Source of the DNA: JBNKEI01 sp050288705
Lineage (GTDB): Bacteria; Myxococcota; Myxococcia; Myxococcales; UBA5297
DNA length: 64,000 nucleotides
NCBI GenBank assembly: GCA_050288705.1
Contig: JBNKEI010000191.1
Coordinates: forward strand, 19,892-83,891
Reading direction: 5' to 3'
Below are positions 33,320-42,210 of this stretch, in pieces; position 1 is the stretch's first letter; each line of letters begins with the position of its first letter. The notes under the pieces were generated by a model, which had not been told where the DNA came from, searched no databases, and was given only the letters and a program-made list of their open reading frames with translations. Made by a program: the position numbers and the translations under genes.

Positions 33320-34177
33320 ATGTTGGCTGAGCGAGTTAGGGAATTGAAATCACTAAAAATACTGACTAGGCAAGATTCCCACGAGCTGGAACGTTTCTTA
33401 CAAAATCACTGCGAAACCTCGGTTAGATTACTCGCTAGTGCTGCTGCGGCAGGATTAGAAGATAGCGGGGGAGAGCAGGAAGGAACTTATGCGGCACGTT
33501 GGGAAGGAAAGAGCATTGTTTCCCTGGCTGCGCACTATCAAAATGGCATAGTAGTGCTTCAAGCTCCTGAAGTTCCTGGAGATTTGGTTCGATTGGCGTC
33601 GCTTTCCTCTAAGAGATCGTTGGTGGGAATTCAGGGTCCTTGGTCGCAGGTGCAGCGCGCATTATATGAACTGAAAATTGGGACTGCTTCGTGGGTGACC
33701 ACCAAGCCAGATATCGTCTTTGCTCTGGATTTAAACAAGCTGACTGTTCCTGCCATATTTCCCCAATGCCAAGTGAATTGCCGGCCTCTTCGAGAAGAGG
33801 ATCGTGAGTTGATTGATCGGTGGCGAGCGGCCTGGAAAATGGAGTCTCGGCGACATCTCACCTGTACCCATCCAACTTCCTGGGTGCTGGAGTATCAGGG
33901 GGGGTTGGTTTCGCTGGTAGAATTGGGAGCAAGGCGGGCAAATGTAGTACAGTTGGAGGGGGTTTATACATCTCCCGAGCTGCGTTGTCGAGGGTGGGCG
34001 CGTGTTGCTATTGCCAATGTTTTGATGCTGGCGAAAGCTGAAGGGGTGCAAAAAGCAGTTTTTACGGTAGGGTCACAGATGGTGGCAGCGCACAGTCTGT
34101 GTAGAGCGCTAGGTTTTAAAGAAGTGGGTGAAGAAGGCGTGGTCCTCTTTGCTTCTGTCTCAGGATTAAGCGTATAA
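33320..34177 (+). CDS. GNAT-fold N-acetyltransferase
   Basis: 285 residues. The N-terminal half is a domain that resembles a duplicated, degenerate GNAT. The C-terminal half has the acetyl-CoA motif: VQLEGVYTSPELRCRGWARV (R-x-x-G-x-A) followed by KAVFTVGSQMVAAHSLCRAL and GFKEVGEE. This two-domain layout with conserved VxxxR-x-x-G is common in delta-lineage bacteria. Substrate is unknown. Confidence 0.78.
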   Translation: MLAERVRELKSLKILTRQDSHELERFLQNHCETSVRLLASAAAAGLEDSGGEQEGTYAARWEGKSIVSLAAHYQNGIVVLQAPEVPGDLVRLASLSSKRSLVGIQGPWSQVQRALYELKIGTASWVTTKPDIVFALDLNKLTVPAIFPQCQVNCRPLREEDRELIDRWRAAWKMESRRHLTCTHPTSWVLEYQGGLVSLVELGARRANVVQLEGVYTSPELRCRGWARVAIANVLMLAKAEGVQKAVFTVGSQMVAAHSLCRALGFKEVGEEGVVLFASVSGLSV

Positions 34178-34242
34178 TCAAAAAATGAGTAAAGTGTTTT
34201 TTTGGCGATAATCAAAGTATTTGGCGCGAGCAATTCATCAAT

Positions 34243-34710
34243 ATGAGCTGGCTACCTTTTCCTGATAGGCGGTCGGGTGCAGACAGGCGAGCCAAGCCCA
34301 CATCGCCTTTTTCTTTGGCTAGTTTGCGCGGTTCTCGAAAGCGATCTCGCCGAAAAGAAGATCAGTATATTCATTTCTTTGTTGATCGTTATGGAAAAAG
34401 GTCGATTATAGTTATATTGATAACGTTGATTCTTTCTTTTGTCGACGCCTTTTTTACTCTAAATTTAGTTCGGGCGGGGGGAGAAGAACTGAATCCGGTA
34501 ATGCTCTTTTTTTTACAATACGGGCCATTGCCTTTCTTGATTTCTAAATATGTATTCACTGCATTTGGAATAGTGGTATTAATAATGTTTAAAAACTATC
34601 CTATGTTCAAAGGAATCATGGTTAGAGATCTGTTGTTATTTGTTCCGATGTTTTATTTTTTATTAATTGCTTACGAAATCATATTGGTTATTCATTTTCC
34701 GGTTTTTTGA
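34243..34710 (+). CDS. DUF5658-like membrane protein
   Basis: 155 residues. A basic cytoplasmic N-terminus with DRRSGADRRAK and RKRSRRKED is followed by three membrane helices (IIVILITLILSFVDAFFTL, KYVFTAFGIVVLIMF, DLLLFVPMFYFLLIAYEIIL) with a conserved AGGEELNPVM turn. This arrangement resembles DUF5658 proteins. Function unknown. Confidence 0.65.
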   Translation: MSWLPFPDRRSGADRRAKPTSPFSLASLRGSRKRSRRKEDQYIHFFVDRYGKRSIIVILITLILSFVDAFFTLNLVRAGGEELNPVMLFFLQYGPLPFLISKYVFTAFGIVVLIMFKNYPMFKGIMVRDLLLFVPMFYFLLIAYEIILVIHFPVF

Positions 34711-34721
34711 ATTTCTAAAAA

Positions 34722-34898
34722 TAACTATTCAAACCCTATTCTTTCTTGACAATGAAAGGCTTGCAAAGAATCCGCTCAAGCCCGAGCTGTGGCCTGGTTT
34801 TCTAGAACTTCATACCTGCGGCGCATCGGTGTTCTGTTTGTAAGACCAATTTGAACGGGTATAAATACCCTGTCTAAGCTGCCTGATCGAAAGTTGGT
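34722..34898. repeat. First, diverged copy of a repeated element
   Basis: aataactattcaaaccctat followed by ttctttcttgacaatgaaagg and further shared blocks (aatccg-tca-gcc-gagct, acttcat-cctgcgg). The same order appears about 175 bp later. It lacks a clear right inverted end. Confidence 0.5.
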
Positions 34899-35072
34899 TG
34901 TAACTATTCAGTACCCTTATTTCTTGATAACGAAAAGCCGCAAGAAATCCGGTCAGGCCGAGCTTGTCGAGGTCCAAGGCTTCCTCGACTTCATGTCTGC
35001 GGCATTACGCTCGGAAAGACCGTGGTTTTCAATTTTTGGTTACTCGCGAAGTGGTAGTTCTGAATAGTTACA
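34899..35072. repeat. 174-bp element with 13-bp inverted ends
   Basis: tgtaactattcag (34899-34911) and ctgaatagttaca (35060-35072) are perfect inverted repeats. Imperfect complementarity continues inward (taccc-ctt...gataacgaaaa against the right end). The interior contains a short open frame ending at the right terminus (SGQAELVEVQGFLDFMSAAL ...). It looks like a non-autonomous element or the end of a lost insertion sequence. Confidence 0.6.
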
Positions 35073-35164
35073 GTTGGCTGCTGGCACTACTGTTGCTTGA
35101 GCTCGGTAGCATTGGTTCTAAGCGACGTCCAAAGCTTTGATCGAGTGAGTTGCTTTCCGAAGCC

Positions 35165-35326
35165 ATGGCGCATCTAACTCTCGTTCCCTGGGCAATTGCC
35201 GGTGTCTGGGAGAACATGAGGAGTCAAAACGGAGAGCGGCTAGGCGCAAAGTGGAAAAAGTATTATGCAGCAAAGCAGCCCTTTGGTGTCTTCAGTTTTG
35301 ATATGAGCGTTCCGGGTAAGGTGTAA
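35165..35326 (+). CDS. Possible 53-residue protein or gene remnant
   Basis: ATG at 35165; residues such as VPWAIAGVWENMRSQNGERL and KKYYAAKQPFGVFSF look protein-like. No ribosome site is seen and nothing is recognised. It could be the last piece of a decayed gene. Confidence 0.25.
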   Translation: MAHLTLVPWAIAGVWENMRSQNGERLGAKWKKYYAAKQPFGVFSFDMSVPGKV

Positions 35327-36105
35327 ATGGCCTGTTGAGTTTAGTCGAACAAAGAAATATCCGAAGTTTTATTAAGGCTTTGCATTGCATTTGTGGAGGT
35401 AGAAGTGAAATGAGGTGATAAAATTTCGGCAAGCTGATTTGGAATAATGGGGAGCACGGTAACGTGGGCCTAATGCGTAGTTTTTTTTACACTGCTGCGT
35501 ATAGTGCTACGCCGCTTTTAGACCGACGATTAGTGTTTTTGGTGTCAGGAATGAGGCGTTCAAAGCGGTAGATTTATAGGTTTTTTTCAATTCTTTTGTC
35601 AGATAACTTGACGTTTGCACCAAAAACCTGCTTGTATGTGCATTCAGTAGTGCAAATGGCGAGGTCGGTGATGAGTGATCTTAGTGATCTCATGGATGGC
35701 CTAATAGATGGCAAAGCCAATGAATGCCTCCAACCGCTTTTTTTTGACTATTTCGAAAAAATTTATAAAACCCAACAGTGTTTAGTGTTTTTTGTTGCTG
35801 ATGGTCGAAGCCAGGTTTGATTGGTAGAAGAACAGTTTTGTTAGTCTTGTTGCTGGTGATTTCTTTATGAAGAACAGGCATGATAAATAGCCAGAAATAA
35901 TCGAGAAAGTTGGAGCTTGTGAATAAATATTGGCCGGTTTTTTATTGGCGGCTAAGTATTGTGCGCATGAAGTCTTCTTAAGCAAAGTATTTAATGCATG
36001 CGTTTCTTGGAGGTGTTAAAAAATTAATTTTAGAATCATGATGTAGAACAAAGGTCTTGTTTGTTTAGTAGATAGCGTTTTATTTCTTGACATAGTGTGG
36101 AATAT

Positions 36106-36119
36106 CGTTCAAAAGAACG
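36106..36119. promoter_or_regulatory. Short palindrome in the leader of the porin-like gene
   Basis: cgttc-aaaa-gaacg lies 25 bp before the start codon, a few bases downstream of a TTGACA (36087-36092). No good -10 box at 16-18 bp spacing is seen, so the promoter assignment is weak. The palindrome could be an operator or an mRNA hairpin. Confidence 0.3.
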
Positions 36120-36143
36120 TGAAACCATCTAAGGAGATTGCAG

Positions 36144-37268
36144 ATGAGAAAAAGCATTAGATTTCTCGGAGTAATTGCAGCTTTGACATTTTTATCCTCG
36201 GTCGCTTTTGGTCAAGACGCGACTGTGCCCACTTTTACTCCAAAAGGAAGTTTGCAGTACCGGGTTGGAGGTAAGAATGTTGATAAAGGTGGAAAAAAGA
36301 CCGACCAGGCTGGTTTCGCTACTGATGGTGGTTTTAAAGTCGGTGGAAACGTATCAGCGGGAAATCTTACTGGTGCTTTCCAAATTGGTATTATTCAGCA
36401 ACAGCCTACGCTCGGCGAGGCTAATTATGACAAACCACTCCAAGTCGAAGAAGGATGGGTATCCTATAATTTTGGACCAGCTTCAGCCAGAGTAAACATG
36501 AAGGAAGCTGATACCGGCTATAATGCTGATTTGGCGAGTCGAGTTCCGCTCTCGATGTCAATGAAAGTGGACACCGAAGTTGGAGCCTATCTTATTTTGC
36601 AGAGCCCGAATGCACTGATCACTACTAAGGAAGCGGATAAAGATACCAAAAATACCGTAGTTCCGGTATTCGACCTCGGTTATGAAAATAAGACTTTGCT
36701 AGGCGACAAGCTAATTGTCAAAGGCGGTGTGGTTATTGATGCTGCTAATGAGGCCGATAGTTTTTCCGACAAATCAGAAGTCGGTTTCATGCCCTACGTA
36801 AGTGGTTCTTATAAAGTCACTGAGAGAATTGTTTTTTCCCTGGATGCGGATTTTGGTATCGGCATGAGCCGCATTACTCCGGTGCCGGTGCAGTATTTAG
36901 GACGGGAAGATGTCAAGAAAGCATTAGCAGATAAGGCGGCAGCAGAGGCAGCAGGAGAACCAGCGTCTGAAATTGCTATGCCTGATCCTGACGAAGCTCC
37001 TCAATTCTGGGGAATTAAGTTTGGCGCTGAAATCGGCATTACCGACCAATTCACTATCGACGGTCAGGTTCGTTATTATGACTTGACTACCAAAAAACTA
37101 TATAAGGACGGCAATTCCAAATTGTATTTCAACGCTAGTGCCAAATACGCTCTCGATAGCAACCTCTATTTCAAGGGCGGCATGTTTGATTACAACGCGG
37201 TCACGGTTGGTGATGCAGATGCCGATACTGACGCTTTCTATGGTGTAGAAGTAGGATACAACTTCTAA
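36144..37268 (+). CDS. Porin-like outer-membrane protein
   Basis: A 374-residue exported protein. Signal peptide MRKSIRFLGVIAALTFLSSV with cleavage likely after VAFG. The mature chain is Gly/Asp/Lys-rich with alternating strands (GSLQYRVGG, GGFKVGGNVSAG, AFQIGIIQQQ, KLYFNASAKYAL) and ends GVEVGYNF, a typical C-terminal barrel strand with final Phe. It probably forms a 14-16-strand porin. The ATG at 36144 has AAGGAG at 36131-36136. A strong terminator follows. A single gene with strong signals suggests an abundant surface protein. No specific porin family is recognised. Confidence 0.78.
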   Translation: MRKSIRFLGVIAALTFLSSVAFGQDATVPTFTPKGSLQYRVGGKNVDKGGKKTDQAGFATDGGFKVGGNVSAGNLTGAFQIGIIQQQPTLGEANYDKPLQVEEGWVSYNFGPASARVNMKEADTGYNADLASRVPLSMSMKVDTEVGAYLILQSPNALITTKEADKDTKNTVVPVFDLGYENKTLLGDKLIVKGGVVIDAANEADSFSDKSEVGFMPYVSGSYKVTERIVFSLDADFGIGMSRITPVPVQYLGREDVKKALADKAAAEAAGEPASEIAMPDPDEAPQFWGIKFGAEIGITDQFTIDGQVRYYDLTTKKLYKDGNSKLYFNASAKYALDSNLYFKGGMFDYNAVTVGDADADTDAFYGVEVGYNF

Positions 37269-37292
37269 TCATAGTAAAAAATGAAAGTTTGG

Positions 37293-37325
37293 AAAGGCGG
37301 AGCTTAGCTTCGCCTTTTTTATTTT
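37293..37325 (+). terminator. Rho-independent terminator of the porin-like gene
   Basis: aaaggcggagc-tta-gcttcgccttt, an 11-bp stem with one G:T pair, followed by a run of T residues. Confidence 0.88.
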
Positions 37326-37431
37326 TTAATGCGCTCATCACAACATTGCAGTAGCCAAGCATGATATGCATATGGGAAACTCGTTTCCTTCAAAACAGGG
37401 CGCTTGCAAGTTTTTGCTCGATGGGTGCTAC

Positions 37432-38028
37432 ATGAAATCGACGGTCTCGCATTCCTATGAAGGTATTTTTGTTGCCTTGCTACCGCAGCGCGGTTCCGAG
37501 CTGTTAGAGCTTTTGCGCGAGGTTTCCAAGCAGTTTCTAGGCGATCGTGACCCCCGTTCGTGGGTTTTGGAGTTAGGTCCTTTGCAGACACCCGCCGGGG
37601 CTATTGCTTTTCGACTAGTTTCCTCCCGCGAGGATTTCCCCTGGCGAGATGGTGCGGCGGCCGAGTTTTGTCGTCGGGTTAGTATGCTAGGGCCAGGACG
37701 ATGTTGGGTTTTGGCGATAGAAAAAGGGCGGGGTGAGTTTGAAGGATGGTGCGAAGGCATGGTCTATGATCGAGGTGAGCGCAAAGATTACGAAGAATCT
37801 AACAATGGTTCTACTGATTTGCTTGCTTGGTTTGGAGAACAGCTTGCTCTCTCTGAAAACGAGGTGCTGGCCTTGTTCGAATCTTGTGACCAAACCGTGT
37901 CATTGACTGGGGGAGCAGGTCAATTTGAAGACGAAATCGATTCGATTCTTGACCGTGCAAAGAGAGAGTTTCAAAAATACCGCGAGCTAAAACAAGCACG
38001 CGAGCGGGCGCGCATGCGTTCTTCGTGA
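37432..38028 (+). CDS. Unknown cytoplasmic protein
   Basis: 198 residues from the ATG at 37432 (an in-frame ATG at 37366 adds 22 residues). No signal peptide or membrane helix. The N-terminal part is an alpha/beta domain (YEGIFVALLPQRGSELLELL, RSWVLELGPLQTP, CWVLAIEKGRGEFEGW); the C-terminus is a charged helix (DRAKREFQKYRELKQ, RERARM). Not recognised. Convergent with the phosphoesterase gene at 23 bp. Confidence 0.6.
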   Translation: MKSTVSHSYEGIFVALLPQRGSELLELLREVSKQFLGDRDPRSWVLELGPLQTPAGAIAFRLVSSREDFPWRDGAAAEFCRRVSMLGPGRCWVLAIEKGRGEFEGWCEGMVYDRGERKDYEESNNGSTDLLAWFGEQLALSENEVLALFESCDQTVSLTGGAGQFEDEIDSILDRAKREFQKYRELKQARERARMRSS

Positions 38029-38051
38029 CGAACCACCTTGCTTTTACTAGT

Positions 38052-39146
38052 TCAAAAAGAGACTTCTTCCCGAGAGGGCCTCCGACCATGCCATCTCATT
38101 AGCGAAACGCGGGCATCTCCGCGATCGGTATAGCGAATCAGGGCATAGTGACGGGCAGTCCGTTGTCCTAGGTTTTCCATCGACAAGTTCACCATAGGCA
38201 TCCACGTACCAGTGTTTACATAAATGCGTTCTCCTCGCCCATAAGTACGTACCATTTCAGTATGGGTGTGTCCCATAATAACGGCTCGCAAAGAGGGGTC
38301 GTTTTTAAAAAGTCGTTGAGCGGAGTTTTCGTGTTTCTCAAAAAAACTAAGCTCGTTTAGTAAAAATTTTCCTAATTTTTGAAAAGGCCGGCGCTGTCTC
38401 CAGACTGGGCTGGTTTGTGCACGCAAAAAATAATAAGCAGAGTTAAATAAAGCTCGCATGGTAAAGCGCGTATCTACCAATAATCCTCCTGCAATAACCG
38501 GCCAAAAGGGCTTTACTCGATCTAAATAAGGTCGCTCTTCTTTGAATTTATTTAGTACTTGTAGAATAAACAAACTTCCCCATGGAAGGTTAAGAATTGG
38601 CTCTGAATTATTTTTATCTAAAACAAGCCTGCTAAAGTCAAAAGAATTCATGGCTTCAAATTGATGGCCATGATGTATTTCTACTCCGCCGTCTACACGG
38701 TAGCGATCTTTATCCACCACAAAATGAATCTGTTCGGGCGAAGCGTTTACTGCAACTGTCTGACAGAAAAAATTACGCACCGCTGGGAAAACAAATTCCA
38801 TGTCATGATTTCCCGGAATATAAGTGATGCGTCGGTTGGGTTTGCGCAGAAAAGAGCGTAGGGCTTCTTTTACTTTGGGATGACCGCGCAAGCAAAGCTC
38901 AACTTTCAGCACCCCCATGTTTTCGGTAATTACTTCGGGAAAGAGCCCATTGATGGGAACTTTAAGGAAATCAAAAAAGTCTCCATTTAGAATGAGCTCT
39001 AGATTATCTCCGGAGCTAGCAAACCGCGCCAGTAACTGCGCAAAACGGTCGTCATCGTTGAAGTCATCGAAAAAATTGGGGCGACCTTTGGAATGGCCAG
39101 TGCCAATGTGGAGGTCGCTCAAGATCATTTTACTGCGCGATTGCAT
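38052..39146 (-). CDS. Calcineurin-like metallophosphoesterase
   Basis: 364 residues with the full set of dimetal motifs: SDLHIGTG (DxH), LNGDFFDFL (GDxxD), YIPGNHDMEF (GNHD/E), HHGHQFE and IMGHTHTEM (GHxH). The SDLHIG...NGDFFDF spacing and GHTH end resemble UDP-2,3-diacylglucosamine hydrolase (LpxH) relatives, but it is longer than LpxH (about 240) and has a hydrophobic insertion (VIAGGLLVDTRF). Its substrate is therefore left open. Confidence 0.85.
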   Translation of the reverse strand: MQSRSKMILSDLHIGTGHSKGRPNFFDDFNDDDRFAQLLARFASSGDNLELILNGDFFDFLKVPINGLFPEVITENMGVLKVELCLRGHPKVKEALRSFLRKPNRRITYIPGNHDMEFVFPAVRNFFCQTVAVNASPEQIHFVVDKDRYRVDGGVEIHHGHQFEAMNSFDFSRLVLDKNNSEPILNLPWGSLFILQVLNKFKEERPYLDRVKPFWPVIAGGLLVDTRFTMRALFNSAYYFLRAQTSPVWRQRRPFQKLGKFLLNELSFFEKHENSAQRLFKNDPSLRAVIMGHTHTEMVRTYGRGERIYVNTGTWMPMVNLSMENLGQRTARHYALIRYTDRGDARVSLMRWHGRRPSREEVSF

Positions 39147-39231
39147 TGCAACACTTTAGCTGGTCTTATCAAATCCACACAATTGGTAAGCTCAGTTTTT
39201 TATAGAGCGCTTCCAATGATACAATTCTTAC

Positions 39232-39488
39232 ATGAAAATCGTAGCCTACTCTCTGCGCAATGAAATTGGTGATGCGCAGCAGTACTATCGGAAAGTAAGC
39301 GCTTTTGCCGACCAAGTACGAGCCGCAGGTAGCCAAGTGTAGTTTTTGGTAAGCCATTTCAAGCGTATGTCGTCTACCATGGTTTGGAAATCCCGCGTTC
39401 GAAGGAAGAATATTTTCTCGAACTATTGATGGCAGGTGTTCTCCGCAGCTTGAGCATATTCTTGACTAAAAATAGTTTTTTATTTTAA
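39232..39488 (+). pseudogene. Frameshifted small conserved protein
   Basis: ATG at 39232 opens a frame of 36 codons (MKIVAYSLRNEIGDAQQYY, AFADQVRAAGSQV) ending in TAG at 39340. The neighbouring frame then continues without interruption (VVFGKPFQAYVVYHGLEIPR, SKEEYFLELLMAGVLRSL) to 39488. Joined, they read as one ~85-residue alpha/beta protein, so a 1-base deletion or insertion near 39338 has occurred. Sequencing error or programmed frameshifting are less likely alternatives. The family is not named. Its end overlaps the stop region of the solute-binding protein gene. Confidence 0.6.
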
Positions 39489-40463
39489 TGAATTGAGTAA
39501 AGAAGTATCGACCATGGGATTAATATTAGTGGGAGGAATGAATCCTAATTCAGCGGCATGATCTGCAGCAATCTGAAGTTTATTACTCATAGGATCGATT
39601 ATCCATTTTATTCTTGAAAAAGCATCAAGCAATATATTCTCTTGAAGAGGTCTTCCAGTAATAGCTCCAAACGCCTGATTGGCTTTGCGCGCAAAGGCTC
39701 TAGGCTCTTTCTGAGCTTGGTTGGTCAAGTCTATATGCGCTTGCAGTATGGCTCGAATTTCTTCGCGGCGGTTCTGCAATGATTTTTCCGAAGCCGCCAA
39801 AACGGTGGTGGGAAACTCCTCGTTTTCCCACAAATTTCGTTCGTCTATCATAATGTGGCCGCCTCCCTCGGCAATAAGCCTGGCACCCCAAGGCTCGGGA
39901 ACCCAGGCTCCTTCCAACTCTTCGCGGATAAATAGGGAAAGAATATCGGGGTTAGCAATGGGGGTAACCAGAACATCGCCTCCTCCTTGAATAGGAGCGG
40001 ACATTCCTTGTGATTTCAACCAATAGCGGAGAGCAATATCTTGAGAATTTCCTAGTTGGGGGGTTGCTACTTTTTTCCCCAATAGATCGCGTGCCGATTG
40101 AGCCGTATGCGTTACCAGCATGGCGCCTCCCGAGGCCGAACCAGCAATTACTCTGATTATTTTAGACTTTACATAAGTTTGGATTGCCGGTCCGCTTCCT
40201 ACATAGGTTACATCCAGTTCGCCAGACATAAGAGCCATCATGGCAGTGGGGCCGGCGTTAAATTTTTTTAGCTCAATTTTTTTTCCACCCAGAGCTTTGG
40301 CGAAGGTGGTTTGATCATAGCCAACTAAGGCTTGGGCGTGAGTTAGGTTTGGAAAAAAGCCTAGCCTAAACGGAGTAGTAGTTTGCTTCTTAGAACACCC
40401 TGCCAGGAACAATAGCATTGCCAAAACCAACCCTTTTCTTGGCCGTCTTGGAACGCAAACCAT
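39480..40463 (-). CDS. Solute-binding lipoprotein of an ABC importer (SsuA/TauA/NrtA-like)
   Basis: 327 residues. Lipoprotein signal: VLAMLLFLAGCSKK lipobox, Cys about 23. The mature part has the NMT1/SsuA fold: LGFFPNLTHAQALVGY, KKFNAGPTAMMALMSGELDV, YVGSGPAIQTY, VIAGSASGGAMLV, KKVATPQLGNSQDIALRYWL. It would bind an anionic or organic nutrient (sulfonate, nitrate, thiamine precursor and similar) in the periplasm. No permease or ATPase gene is adjacent, so it is orphaned here. ATG at 40463 has GGGAG five bases upstream. Confidence 0.88.
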   Translation of the reverse strand: MVCVPRRPRKGLVLAMLLFLAGCSKKQTTTPFRLGFFPNLTHAQALVGYDQTTFAKALGGKKIELKKFNAGPTAMMALMSGELDVTYVGSGPAIQTYVKSKIIRVIAGSASGGAMLVTHTAQSARDLLGKKVATPQLGNSQDIALRYWLKSQGMSAPIQGGGDVLVTPIANPDILSLFIREELEGAWVPEPWGARLIAEGGGHIMIDERNLWENEEFPTTVLAASEKSLQNRREEIRAILQAHIDLTNQAQKEPRAFARKANQAFGAITGRPLQENILLDAFSRIKWIIDPMSNKLQIAADHAAELGFIPPTNINPMVDTSLLNSLK

Positions 40464-40558
40464 GGATTCTCCCTAAAAAGTCGTGAAAGCTCTTTAAGAG
40501 AGAGCTGCCCATGCGATGACGATAGTGGGAGTCTAGTTCATAAGGATTTTTGGGGAAG

Positions 40559-41227
40559 TCATTGCGAATGCAGCTTTACTCCCTTGGCAGCAGTCGTTCG
40601 TTTATGCCGCCCAGAAAGCAATGCTGCGGCCACCAAAAAAAACATGCCTAAAAACGCATAGGCAATTGCTGCAAGAGTACTGGGAAGAGAAAGACCGGGT
40701 AAAAGGCGAATGCCTAGCGCGCTAAGTGCAAAGAGCAGAAAAGAAGCAACAAGCCTAACTAATCTAGGCAATTTTAAACCCCATATCGCTCGCTTACGAC
40801 TAGCAAAACCAGACTTCTTTTTGCTTGAACCACTTGAGGCTGTTTTCTTGAGCCCCAAATGATTTCGACTCCATACTGCTTTTCGCGGAAAGGAAGTCCA
40901 CTTTTCCGGGGTGCTAAATTGGCAATCAATACAAATCTGCGAATTTGGACCACTAGAGTGCGTATGAGCAGATAGCTGAAAATCGACTTCTTCGGATGCA
41001 GAAACGAGGTGCAGTGAACGAAGGGACTCGTCTCGCTGCACCAGTGCTTTTAAAACCCCACGGCGATTCCCTAGCCGCATTGCCAGTTTAACTTGTCCGT
41101 TTTTCAAAAGCACTGCATGGTCAATTTCCGGAAAAAACTGACTCCATGTCTTGGTGTCCCGCAAAATCCGCCAGCACTTTTCTGACGAGAGCGGTAGAGA
41201 AACATGGCGAGTAGTCCTTGTGTGCAT
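40559..41227 (-). CDS. SRPBCC-like domain protein with C-terminal membrane helices
   Basis: 222 residues. The N-terminal ~110 residues fit a START/SRPBCC fold (VSLPLSSEKCWRILRDTKTW, FFPEIDHAVLLKNGQ). A basic linker follows, then two C-terminal hydrophobic helices (LVASFLLFALSALGIRLL and LAAIAYAFLGMFFLVAAALL). The ATG at 41227 (MHTRTTRH) follows GGGG by six bases; the frame extends to 41248. Ligand unknown. Confidence 0.65.
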   Translation of the reverse strand: MHTRTTRHVSLPLSSEKCWRILRDTKTWSQFFPEIDHAVLLKNGQVKLAMRLGNRRGVLKALVQRDESLRSLHLVSASEEVDFQLSAHTHSSGPNSQICIDCQFSTPEKWTSFPRKAVWSRNHLGLKKTASSGSSKKKSGFASRKRAIWGLKLPRLVRLVASFLLFALSALGIRLLPGLSLPSTLAAIAYAFLGMFFLVAAALLSGRHKRTTAAKGVKLHSQ

Positions 41228-41397
41228 AGTAAATCCCCTATGAAACACTAGCAGGGTTTTGCAGATCGGGCACTCCCAAATAACGAAAAAAGTTCCGGGA
41301 GTTGACTGCTGGTTATGGCATGGATAGAAATTCTGTTTGCCTAGCTTGAAACCTTTGCCTGTCTAGGTTTAGCATTCCAACTGTTGGCGAAAAACTC

Positions 41398-42117
41398 ATG
41401 CATTTAGCTCAAGAGAAAGAACTGCTTGCAAGAAATCTAGTACAAACCGCAAAATTGGCGGAAATAGGATTGGCTTTTGCCGAGGTTGTGCATGAGCTGC
41501 GCCAGCCTCTGGCTTCTATTAGTGGTTACGCTCAACTAATCGAGATTAGCGCTTTGCCTGCTGACGCTGCCAACCATTTAAAAGAAATACTGGAGCAATC
41601 AGCACGCATGGAATGCATGCTCGATCGACTAAGACGCTTTTTAAAGGTGGATAACCAGGAAGATTTAGTAGCCGATGTGAGATCAGCCGTTCAGGGAACA
41701 ATATCGCTTTTCCCTAGTATGCCGCCGGGTGTTTCTTTAGAAACCGAGATTAGTTCCTCTTTACCCTCGGTTATTGGTTCTTACCACTCTTTAGTCCAAA
41801 TTCTTACCAACTTGCTTACCAATGCTCGAGACGCCCAAGCTAATTTCGGTCCAGGGATTATCCGCATTCAGGCGCAATGGAGCGGTCAGCAGGTGTCTAT
41901 ATTGGTCGCAGATCAAGGCGCGGGAGTTGATCCTACTATAGTAACGCAGCTGTTCCAGCCTTTTGTTTCTACCAAAGGGGAAAGAGGTACTGGTTTAGGG
42001 CTTTATATAAGCCGGGAAATTGTTTCTGGCTGGAAGGGGACGTTACGTCTGGTAGAAAATCCGCCTGCTTTGTTTCGTACTGCATTTGAGCTTGGTCTTC
42101 AGCCAGTGGCGAAATAA
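41398..42117 (+). CDS. Short soluble histidine kinase (NtrB/ZraS-like core)
   Basis: 239 residues with only a kinase core: H-box VVHELRQPLASI, N-box LLTNARDAQ, G1 VADQGAGVD, F-box and G2 GTGLGLYIS. No sensor or membrane region is present, so the input must come from a partner. The HELRQPL form places it with NtrB-like kinases that feed sigma-54 activators, but no regulator gene is adjacent. Confidence 0.88.
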   Translation: MHLAQEKELLARNLVQTAKLAEIGLAFAEVVHELRQPLASISGYAQLIEISALPADAANHLKEILEQSARMECMLDRLRRFLKVDNQEDLVADVRSAVQGTISLFPSMPPGVSLETEISSSLPSVIGSYHSLVQILTNLLTNARDAQANFGPGIIRIQAQWSGQQVSILVADQGAGVDPTIVTQLFQPFVSTKGERGTGLGLYISREIVSGWKGTLRLVENPPALFRTAFELGLQPVAK

Positions 42118-42210
42118 GTTATGCAGCTGTCTAACAAATACCTGCAGGTGTAACCTTGCCTCCCTTGATTTGACTACTATTTGACGACCATAGCGTGCTA
42201 AATAGCTACT

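Larger units (their letters stand above)
34711..36143. other. 1.4-kb stretch without a convincing gene; decayed repeats
   Basis: No reading frame longer than about 75 codons has a ribosome site or family resemblance. The left third holds two related, directly repeated ~170-bp copies (from 34722 and 34898), the second bounded by inverted 13-mers. A 53-codon frame at 35165-35326 has protein-like composition. The right third is AT-rich, probably the long 5' region of the porin-like gene. A small RNA cannot be excluded. Confidence 0.5.

Noticed and set aside
36087..36115. Sigma-70 promoter with TTGACA for the porin-like gene
   Set aside because: TTGACA is present, but no TATAAT-like box occurs at 16-18 bp spacing, so it is not listed as a promoter.
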